7,840 nt of DNA from Paracoccaceae bacterium. Lineage in GTDB: Bacteria > Pseudomonadota > Alphaproteobacteria > Rhodobacterales > Rhodobacteraceae. Of the stretch, positions 1-5,185 are shown in pieces; positions within the stretch are counted from its first letter, which is position 1, and each line of letters starts with the position of its first letter. Below the pieces are notes generated by a model. That model made no database searches. It was given only the letters and a program-made list of their open reading frames with translations, and was not told where the DNA came from. A program made the position numbers and the translations under genes. The stretch lies in NCBI GenBank assembly GCA_026982255.1, contig JALSHL010000318.1:1-7840 (forward strand), in the 5' to 3' direction.

Positions 1-125
1 TTATCGCCCCTGTGAACCGCAGCAACCGTATCAACGCGGCCCTCGACCTGCTCGATGCCCGTTTTGCCCGTGGCGAAATCGACGACGAGGAATACGCCCG
101 CCGTAAAAAGGCCCTGCTGGACTGA
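1..125 (+). CDS. SHOCT-domain protein, C-terminal fragment
   Basis: The open frame enters from the left edge and ends at TGA 123-125; about 40 residues are visible. The tail includes LDLLDARFARGEIDDEEY followed by ARRKKALLD. This is the short C-terminal SHOCT domain: a helix, then the R-G-E-I-(D/T)-x-x-E-(Y/F) signature, then a basic helix ending right at the stop. SHOCT domains sit at the ends of otherwise unrelated proteins, often membrane proteins, and are thought to mediate oligomerisation. The domain alone therefore gives no function, and the rest of the protein lies outside the window. Codons are mostly G/C-ending, like the right-hand flank and unlike the next four genes. No terminator is visible after the stop. 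Confidence 0.85.
   Translation, partial: IAPVNRSNRINAALDLLDARFARGEIDDEEYARRKKALLD
7..18 (+). repeat. Left copy of a 12-bp direct repeat bracketing the glycosylation genes
   Basis: CCCCTGTGAACC here recurs exactly at 4039-4050. Allowing one extra C in the right copy, the similarity extends leftwards to TCGCCCC (4-10) versus TCGCCCCC (4035-4042). The left copy is inside the SHOCT coding region. The repeat is short and may be chance. Confidence 0.3.
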
Positions 126-331
126 GATACTCCCGCACTGGTCCGTCTGCGGCATGATGGGTATCTGGCGGATATTTTTATACAGCCTGTGGTTTAGGGC
201 TTGCGTGCCGACAAACTATGTTTTCAAGTATGGTATTGAAAGATATCCGACTGATTGGGTGCGGCATTCGCAACCGGGAGTTCGGATTGCGGCTTGTCAG
301 ACTTTGGTCGCCAACTTGTTGAACTGGAAGT

Positions 332-1912
332 ATGTTGTCCGGCATTCATTTTCATAGCCTGCACCTATCAAAACCGGCGCTGCATTTTCTTGTATTTGCG
401 GTCATCGCTCTTGTTGGTTTCCAGCTTTTTCCGGTGATGTATCCGCCGCTGGTCGACCTTCCCAACCATCTGGCTCGCCACGCCATTGGATGCGACGGAG
501 GCCTCGGGCAAGATTACCTGAAGTATTATTCCTATGATTTGCGGCCAATTCCCAATCTGGCTGCCGATTTGGTTTACAGTGCCGGAATAGCCTGCAAAGA
601 CATTTTCCTGACAAACCGGTTGTTGATCCAGTTTACGATTCTGAACCTTGTTTTTTCTGTCTATGTCCTGCATTTCGCGATATGGCGCAAGACTTCTCTT
701 TGGCCGGTTGCAGCAACTCTGCTTGTGTACAATACGCCATTTACATACGGCTTCGAAAATTTCAGTCTGGCTGCACCGTTTGGATTATATCTCTTTGCCA
801 TATGGATTACCCTGTCCGGCAAACCCGCCGTGGTCCGACTGGCAATAGTTGCTCCGTTGGCCTTCGCTCTCTATTTCCTGCATATTATCGCTTTCGGGTT
901 TTTTATTCTACTGGTTGCGGCTTGGGAACTGGGCCTGGGTTTTGATGATTTGAAAAGCCGCCGGTTTCGTTTGAAAACCTTCCTGACCAGAGGCCTTGGA
1001 ACTCTTCTTTTGGCTCTACCTGCAGCGTTGCATTTTTCCCAGCTAAACCAGGATGCTCCCAGGCAAGGTGTCCAAACGGTATTTTCCCTGTTCGGACGGA
1101 TCGAGGCACTGGTTTCCCTGGTGATTCCTCGCCAACTATTGCTGCTCAACCCGAATCAACTTCTGTTACCGCTTACTATATTGCTGTTTTTCATTCTGGT
1201 AGTTTTCATTGGCTTCCAGACAGGGAAACTGCGGATACGCGATAACATGAAATCTGTTGTGTGGCTTGTTTTTTTGGTCGCTCTGCTAATGCCTGCAACA
1301 ATGTCCGACATTGCGTTTGTGCAAATACGGTATCCGTATCTCGTGGCGGGTGTTTTCATCGCTGCTACGAGATGGGAGATCACGCAAAAGCAGCAGGCGG
1401 CTCTTGTTCTCTCCATTTTGGTGCTTTTCGCCTTACGCACCGGATCCATGAAAAATGAGTGGATCAGGCATGATGCGCAAGTGCGCGAGCTTCTGGCAGC
1501 TACAGAGTCTCTTCCTGCTGGCGCGTCCCTTTTCCCGCTGGTTTCGGAGCGAACCGATTTGGTCATCCGCCAGTCCCACTCGATTTCCTACATTGGATTG
1601 AATAAGGACATATTTCTCATATCATTATTCAATGGCACAAGCCCGCTGGTGGCGAGACCGGAAACGGCCGTCATGATACCACAACAGTTTTTTCCTCCAT
1701 ATCTGGCTTATTATTTTGCCTATATGAAGGGGGAATTCGACCGGTTTCCATTAAAGGCGGAGGCTTTTCAGAAGCCCTACGATAGCACCAACTCGTTTCG
1801 CTATCTGCTTGTGCTCGGCGAAAAGCCCATAGATCCTGCGGCTCTACCCGAAGGCACAAAAATCCTGACATCCGGATCATTTTTCACCATTCTGGAAACT
1901 GGTGCCTTTTGA
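332..1912 (+). CDS. Polytopic membrane protein, probable GT-C type glycosyltransferase (GtrC-like position)
   Basis: This 526-residue protein has many hydrophobic segments (first at about 15-34, then repeatedly to about residue 385) and a less hydrophobic tail of about 130 residues that probably lies in the periplasm. After the first membrane segment comes YPPLVDLPNHLARH (residues 37-50). An acidic residue in the first periplasmic loop, here D42 followed by P-N-H, is typical of GT-C enzymes, which take a sugar from a polyprenyl-phosphate donor on the outer face of the membrane. I cannot assign a named family or substrate. The frame has a stop at 320-322, so ATG 332 is the first possible ATG. 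GGAAG (326-330) is rather close to it, and TTG 335 would be better spaced. Base composition is low in GC compared with the flanks (28 of 60 at 361-420). The neighbours (a GtrB-like GT2 and a GtrA protein) make it the likely final transferase. It could instead be an uncharacterised membrane protein without transferase activity. Confidence 0.75.
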   Translation: MLSGIHFHSLHLSKPALHFLVFAVIALVGFQLFPVMYPPLVDLPNHLARHAIGCDGGLGQDYLKYYSYDLRPIPNLAADLVYSAGIACKDIFLTNRLLIQFTILNLVFSVYVLHFAIWRKTSLWPVAATLLVYNTPFTYGFENFSLAAPFGLYLFAIWITLSGKPAVVRLAIVAPLAFALYFLHIIAFGFFILLVAAWELGLGFDDLKSRRFRLKTFLTRGLGTLLLALPAALHFSQLNQDAPRQGVQTVFSLFGRIEALVSLVIPRQLLLLNPNQLLLPLTILLFFILVVFIGFQTGKLRIRDNMKSVVWLVFLVALLMPATMSDIAFVQIRYPYLVAGVFIAATRWEITQKQQAALVLSILVLFALRTGSMKNEWIRHDAQVRELLAATESLPAGASLFPLVSERTDLVIRQSHSISYIGLNKDIFLISLFNGTSPLVARPETAVMIPQQFFPPYLAYYFAYMKGEFDRFPLKAEAFQKPYDSTNSFRYLLVLGEKPIDPAALPEGTKILTSGSFFTILETGAF

Positions 1913-1978
1913 TGATCCCGTTCCATGCAAAACCGAAGGTATTCCAGTATCTACCGCTGGGGCTTTATATTTGGCCCG

Positions 1979-1993
1979 AAAGGACTTCCAATG
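1979..1993 (+). promoter_or_regulatory. Ribosome binding site deciding the GT2 start
   Basis: AAAGGA at 1979-1984 is followed by six bases and then ATG 1991. The upstream alternative ATG 1925 has no purine-rich site before it. Confidence 0.7.
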
Positions 1994-2941
1994 CCTGATT
2001 TGATAAGTTTTGTTATTCCGTTCAAAAACGAGGAAGAAGTTTTACCGCAGTTGTTGCAGCGACTGGAGGGTCTCCGCTCCCGAATCGATGGCAGCACAGA
2101 AATTATCCTTGTTGACGATGGCAGCACAGACGACAGCGCCGGGATTGTTGCCCGGGCGATGGCTGATGTCGCCGGGATTCGTCTTTTGCGCCTGTCCCGG
2201 AATTTCGGTCACCAGATTGCAGTGACGGCGGGTCTGGATTATGCGCAAGGGGACGCTGTCATTATCATGGATGCCGACCTACAAGATCCGCCTGAAGTTG
2301 CCCTCGAATTGATCGAGAGCTGGAAACAGGGCAACCAGATAGTGCACGCGCAACGAAACCGCCGCGATGGAGAGACATGGTTTAAAAAGGTTTCCGCAAA
2401 GTTGTTCTACAGACTCCTGAACCGGCTTTCCTCGGTGGAAATTCCCCGTGACGTCGGAGACTTCAGGCTGATCGACGCCCGCGTTCTTCATGCCATTCGC
2501 CAGATGCCCGAGCGTGACCGTTTCCTGCGCGGCATGTTTTCCTGGGTGGGCTTTCGCCAGTCCATAGTAAAATACGATCGCGCCAAGCGAGAGGCCGGCG
2601 TCACGAAATATCCTATCGTCAAAATGTTGAGACTCGCCATCGACGGGCTCATCGGTTTTTCCGACGCCCCGCTACGTCTGGCGCTATGGCTAGGCGCCAT
2701 TATATCGATTGGTGCAATCTTCTATGGTCTCTATATTCTGGTTCTGGCTGTTTTCACAGATACGCTTATCCAGGGCTGGGCCTCGACGGTAGTCATTCTG
2801 TCACTTCTTAGTGGTATCAATCTGCTGGTTAGTGGCGTGATAGGATTGTATGTCGGACGCATTCACGCCGAATCCAAACAACGCCCACTCTATTTTATTA
2901 CCGAAAATCTGACTGGTGGACCGGACGATGCCGAAACATGA
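1991..2941 (+). CDS. GT2 polyprenyl-phosphate glycosyltransferase, GtrB/DPM1 type
   Basis: From ATG 1991 the protein is 316 residues, normal for bacterial GtrB/dolichol-phosphate mannose synthase-like enzymes, which move a nucleotide sugar onto undecaprenyl phosphate at the cytoplasmic face. Visible motifs are FVIPFKNEE at the N-terminus (7-15), LVDDGSTDD (40-48, nucleotide binding), the metal-binding DAD within IIMDADLQDPPE (91-102), GDFRLID (156-162), RFLRGMFSW (177-185), two membrane segments at about 231-255 and 264-287, and the usual RPLYFI tail (298-303). The frame is open back to ATG 1925, which would add 22 non-conserved residues. I chose 1991 because AAAGGA (1979-1984) sits six bases before it and the GT2 fold begins there. 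There is a 78-base gap to the upstream gene; the stop overlaps the start of the methyltransferase gene. The sugar (mannose, glucose or other) cannot be read from the sequence. Confidence 0.92.
   Translation: MPDLISFVIPFKNEEEVLPQLLQRLEGLRSRIDGSTEIILVDDGSTDDSAGIVARAMADVAGIRLLRLSRNFGHQIAVTAGLDYAQGDAVIIMDADLQDPPEVALELIESWKQGNQIVHAQRNRRDGETWFKKVSAKLFYRLLNRLSSVEIPRDVGDFRLIDARVLHAIRQMPERDRFLRGMFSWVGFRQSIVKYDRAKREAGVTKYPIVKMLRLAIDGLIGFSDAPLRLALWLGAIISIGAIFYGLYILVLAVFTDTLIQGWASTVVILSLLSGINLLVSGVIGLYVGRIHAESKQRPLYFITENLTGGPDDAET
2086..2130 (+). repeat. 15-bp exact direct repeat inside the GT2 gene
   Basis: CGATGGCAGCACAGA occurs at 2086-2100 and again at 2116-2130, 30 bases apart and therefore in frame. 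It encodes D-G-S-T twice (residues 33-36 and 43-46). The second copy is part of the conserved VDDGSTD nucleotide-binding motif; the first is in a linker just before it. Confidence 0.95.
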
Positions 2942-3620
2942 ATTTGATGCCTACCACGACAAATATGTAAAAACAGTAGAGGACTCGATCGGATTTTCCG
3001 GCCTCGATCACAGTTTTTTCCAGATATCCAAAACCAACAAGTTGGCGGATCTCGTCGCCCGCCATTTTGGGAAGGATGCCCGCCCCCGGCTCCTTGACGT
3101 TGGCTGTGGCATTGGCGCGCTTCACCCCTATATCGCTTCTCTATTCAGCAGCATACACGGCGTTGATATTTCGCATAGCAGCATTGCCGAAGCAAAAACA
3201 GCCAACTCCGCGCATGATTATAAAGTTTACGATGGCCAACACCTACCTTTTTCCGACAACACGTTCGACATGACGCTGGCGGTGTGTGTCATGCATCATG
3301 TCCCGCCCTCCGAGTGGGAAAATTTCCTTGCCGAAAAAGCCCGCGTCGTACGTCCGGGCGGCCTCGTTTGTCTGATCGAGCATAACCCGCTCAACCCGGC
3401 CACACGCCTTTCGGTGGCCCGCTGTCCCTTCGACAAAGACGCCGTCCTTCTGGGTGCGCGGGAAATGCGGCGCCGTCTCGAAGCGGCGCAATTGGCTTCG
3501 GTATTCTCTGAACATTTTGTGTTTTTCCCTACCCACAGGTCGCCCTTGCGCCAAATCGAAAGATCTCTCGGGTGGCTCCCTTTGGGTGCTCAATATCTGG
3601 CGGTGGGTGAAAAAGCATGA
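2928..3620 (+). CDS. Class I SAM-dependent methyltransferase (Methyltransf_11 type)
   Basis: This is a soluble 230-residue protein. The SAM-binding motif I is LLDVGCGIG (55-63), with an acidic end of strand 2 at GVDIS (78-82, D80), a motif II region of YDGQHLPFSDNTFDMTLA (101-118), HHVPPSEW (123-130) and RPGG (142-145), as in Methyltransf_11 domains. The segment after it, EHNPLNPATR (151-160) then RCPFDKDAVLL, probably helps define the substrate, which I cannot identify. ATG 2928 is preferred because GGTGGA (2915-2920) lies seven bases before it; GTG 2916 in the same frame would add four residues. The start overlaps the GT2 gene by 14 bases, and its TGA overlaps the next ATG (ATGA, 3617-3620), so translation is probably coupled. 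The position between a GtrB-like enzyme and a GtrA protein suggests methylation of a sugar or lipid-linked intermediate, but that is inference. Confidence 0.9.
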   Translation: MPKHEFDAYHDKYVKTVEDSIGFSGLDHSFFQISKTNKLADLVARHFGKDARPRLLDVGCGIGALHPYIASLFSSIHGVDISHSSIAEAKTANSAHDYKVYDGQHLPFSDNTFDMTLAVCVMHHVPPSEWENFLAEKARVVRPGGLVCLIEHNPLNPATRLSVARCPFDKDAVLLGAREMRRRLEAAQLASVFSEHFVFFPTHRSPLRQIERSLGWLPLGAQYLAVGEKA

Positions 3621-4003
3621 GCAAAAGAGTAATACTCGGTCAGGGCCTGAGGTTTCTGACAATCGGTGCCGGGGCCTCTTTTCTCTATTTTGTGCTCGCG
3701 TTAATATTAGACCGGCTTGTCAACTTTCCTCCGGTAACAGCTTCGACTGTTGCCTATGTGCTTGCCGCAGTGTTTTCCTACATCGGTCACAAGAGCTTCA
3801 CTTTCAATACCGGAGGCCACTCGAATTTCGAGATTCTGCGTTTTGCTGTCTCGACTCTGACCGGATTTTTGTTGGCGTCTATTATTCCTTTGGTTTTGAC
3901 CGGGTATCCATCGATTATATCATATCTGGTGGTGTTGGTTGTCGTTCCCCTTCTGTCTTTCCTGATGCTAAAATTTTTCGTTTTTACAAAATCTGGCCCA
4001 TAA
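3617..4003 (+). CDS. GtrA-family small membrane protein (probable lipid-linked sugar flippase component)
   Basis: This 128-residue protein has four membrane segments at about 11-31, 39-57, 71-93 and 99-122, the length and topology of GtrA (PF04138) proteins. Family-typical features are the early QGLRFLTIG (9-17), the GHKSFTF loop after helix 2 (57-63) and KFFVF at the C-terminus (119-123). GtrA proteins are believed to help translocate undecaprenyl-phosphate-linked sugars to the periplasm for surface polysaccharide or protein glycosylation. ATG 3617 overlaps the methyltransferase stop by four bases, so it is the last gene of the four-gene unit. Codons are AT-rich (25 of 60 G+C at 3841-3900). 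No clear terminator follows before the riboswitch. Confidence 0.9.
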   Translation: MSKRVILGQGLRFLTIGAGASFLYFVLALILDRLVNFPPVTASTVAYVLAAVFSYIGHKSFTFNTGGHSNFEILRFAVSTLTGFLLASIIPLVLTGYPSIISYLVVLVVVPLLSFLMLKFFVFTKSGP

Positions 4004-4038
4004 CTATTTTTCCAACACCGCGAAAATTCTTGACTCGC

Positions 4039-4050
4039 CCCCTGTGAACC
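4039..4050 (+). repeat. Right copy of the 12-bp direct repeat bracketing the glycosylation genes
   Basis: CCCCTGTGAACC matches 7-18 exactly. It lies 36 bases after the GtrA stop and just before the riboswitch, at the point where base composition returns to GC-rich. It may mark a boundary or may be chance. Confidence 0.3.
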
Positions 4051-4059
4051 CCGAAAGCT

Positions 4060-4260
4060 GGACCCGTATGGTTCCCCGCATGATCGCCAGAGCGTTCGAG
4101 GATGAAACGGGAATGCGGACAGGGACTACCCAACAGGGGTTCCGATGCCGCAGCCGCCCCCGCGACTGTATGTGGCGAGCAGGACATCAAATCCCACTGG
4201 TGCAAACCGGGAAGGGGATGTCAGGCGCCCGAGCCACAAGCCAGGAGACCGGCCATGCGC
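4060..4260 (+). promoter_or_regulatory. Cobalamin (B12) riboswitch
   Basis: The conserved blocks appear in the right order: GGTTCC at the 5' side (4070-4075), GAAACGGGAATGCGG (4105-4119), CCGCAGCCGCCCCCGCGACTGT (about 4146-4167), a peripheral arm containing CCACTGG and GGGAAGG, closed by ACATC (about 4184) with GATGT (about 4217), and the B12 box AAGCCAGGAGACCGGCC (4238-4254). TGCGG and CCGCA can pair as a core helix. This class binds adenosylcobalamin or another cobalamin and lowers expression of the downstream gene, here the cobalt transporter genes cbtBA. No U-tract terminator lies between the aptamer and cbtB, so control is probably at translation initiation. The exact ends are approximate. 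The promoter was not identified; TTGACT at 4030-4035 is a possible -35 element but has no good -10 partner. Confidence 0.95.
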
Positions 4261-4273
4261 AACGTCAACAAAC

Positions 4274-4297
4274 GCTGTCGGGAGTGACAGCAAGGAG
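4274..4297 (+). promoter_or_regulatory. Hairpin and ribosome binding site of cbtB (putative riboswitch expression platform)
   Basis: GCTGTC (4274-4279) and GACAGC (4286-4291) form a perfect 6-bp stem with loop GGGAGT. The stem ends directly before AAGGAG (4292-4297), which is eight bases from the cbtB ATG. The loop GGGAG can pair through its G run with the C run of the aptamer (about 4151-4155). Such a kissing contact is a known feature of cobalamin riboswitches; here it is inferred. When formed it would hold a structured element against the Shine-Dalgarno site and hinder ribosome entry. Confidence 0.55.
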
Positions 4298-4305
4298 ATA
4301 CAACA

Positions 4306-4476
4306 ATGACTACCGCTACCCACACAGCAGCCGCAACGGACACATCGCTCCGGTCTATCCTCACGGTTGCCTTCTTCGGCATCGCCCTTCTTTTCGCGGC
4401 CAGCATGGCCGGTTCGGAAACCATCCACAACGCGGCGCACGACGTCCGGCACGCTGCCGGCTTCCCCTGCCACTAG
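4306..4476 (+). CDS. cbtB: CbtB, small subunit of cobalt transporter
   Basis: This 56-residue protein has one membrane helix (about 17-35) and a short C-terminal tail with several possible metal ligands: E38, H41, H45, D46, H49, C55 and H56, spaced as HNAAHDVRHAAGFPCH and ending at the stop. The single helix and the histidine-rich end are the hallmark of CbtB (PF09489), which works with CbtA in cobalt uptake for B12 synthesis. It starts eight bases after a strong AAGGAG, directly behind a cobalamin riboswitch, and is followed four bases later by cbtA. The riboswitch predicts repression when cobalamin is plentiful. Family membership is clear; that the tail binds cobalt is inferred. Confidence 0.95.
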   Translation: MTTATHTAAATDTSLRSILTVAFFGIALLFAASMAGSETIHNAAHDVRHAAGFPCH

Positions 4477-4480
4477 AACC

Positions 4481-5158
4481 ATGATCAGAAAAATGGTTGT
4501 CAGCGCGGTGTTCGCTGGCTTTGTAACCGCGGTGGTCATAACCGCGTTGCAACTCGCCCTGCTCGTCCCCCTGATTCAGGAGGCGGAGCTGTATGAAACC
4601 GGTGCGCTCGTCCACTTTGGCGAGGCGGCAGCCACCGCCGCCGAACCCGGGGTCGTGCAGGACTGGGGCCGCAACGCCCTCACGGCAGTGGCCAACGTCC
4701 CGACCTATATCGCCTTCACCCTTCTGCTGGTGGCGGCCTACGCCTTTGCCGAAACGAAGGGTATCAGGGTCGGCGTGCGCGAGGGCATGGCATGGGGCGT
4801 TGCCGGATTTTTCGTCCTGCAGGTCCTGCCCGGCATCGGCCTGCCACCGGAACTTCCGGGCATGTATGCGGCCGAACTGCGCCCGCGGCAGATCTGGTGG
4901 GTCTCGACCCTGATCCTGAGCGCCGGCGGCATCGCCGCGCTGGTTTTCGGGCGCAGCCCGTTGATATGGGGTCTCGGCATCGTTGCCATCGCCATCCCGC
5001 ATATCATCGGCGCCCCGCAACCCGGGAGCTTCGGCGGAGTCGTCCCGCCCGAACTCGCGGCGGAATTCACTGCCCGCAGCATTGGTGTTCACGGGATTAT
5101 CTGGGTCGTGATGGGCGCGCTGACCGCCTGGTTCTGGAACCGCGAAAAAGCGGCCTGA
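4481..5158 (+). CDS. cbtA: CbtA, membrane subunit of cobalt transporter
   Basis: This 225-residue inner-membrane protein has about six hydrophobic segments by eye (6-30, 74-91, 102-121, 139-157, 160-177, 200-219). Features I associate with CbtA (PF09490) are the LPPELPG turn after helix 3 (121-127) and IPHIIGAPQP near 172-181, where H174 sits close to the membrane. With CbtB it is predicted to import cobalt for corrin synthesis. The frame is open back to 4367, but that region is cbtB in another frame, so I chose ATG 4481. This start has no Shine-Dalgarno sequence and lies four bases after the cbtB stop, so it should depend on translational coupling and share the B12 control. The gene ends 27 bases before the stop of the convergent lipoprotein gene, with no obvious terminator in between. 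Confidence 0.93.
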   Translation: MIRKMVVSAVFAGFVTAVVITALQLALLVPLIQEAELYETGALVHFGEAAATAAEPGVVQDWGRNALTAVANVPTYIAFTLLLVAAYAFAETKGIRVGVREGMAWGVAGFFVLQVLPGIGLPPELPGMYAAELRPRQIWWVSTLILSAGGIAALVFGRSPLIWGLGIVAIAIPHIIGAPQPGSFGGVVPPELAAEFTARSIGVHGIIWVVMGALTAWFWNREKAA

Positions 5159-5185
5159 CAAGCAACGGGGCGGCTCCGGTCGCTC

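Noticed and set aside
179..184. TATACA as a possible -10 element for the glycosylation genes
   Set aside because: No acceptable -35 hexamer is found 15-18 bases upstream; nearby TATGGT (229-234) has the same problem.
55..357. Plus-strand frame of 100 codons crossing the end of the SHOCT gene and the gap before the membrane protein
   Set aside because: Its first part is out of frame with the real SHOCT coding sequence, and the product shows no domain or plausible ribosome binding site.
1156..1566. Minus-strand frame of 136 codons inside the membrane protein gene
   Set aside because: It is antisense to a clear polytopic membrane protein, and its product has no recognisable features.
4030..4058. 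TTGACT at 4030-4035 as the -35 of a riboswitch promoter
   Set aside because: At normal spacing the -10 position reads GAAAGC, which is too poor to call a promoter.
4361..5161. Long open frame on the minus strand (266 codons) opposite cbtA
   Set aside because: It is an antisense shadow in GC-rich DNA. The plus strand encodes a recognisable CbtA with membrane helices, while the minus product is hydrophilic and resembles no family I know.
5159..5185. Possible shared terminator between convergent cbtA and the lipoprotein gene
   Set aside because: The 27-base gap has no stable hairpin followed by a T tract in either direction.
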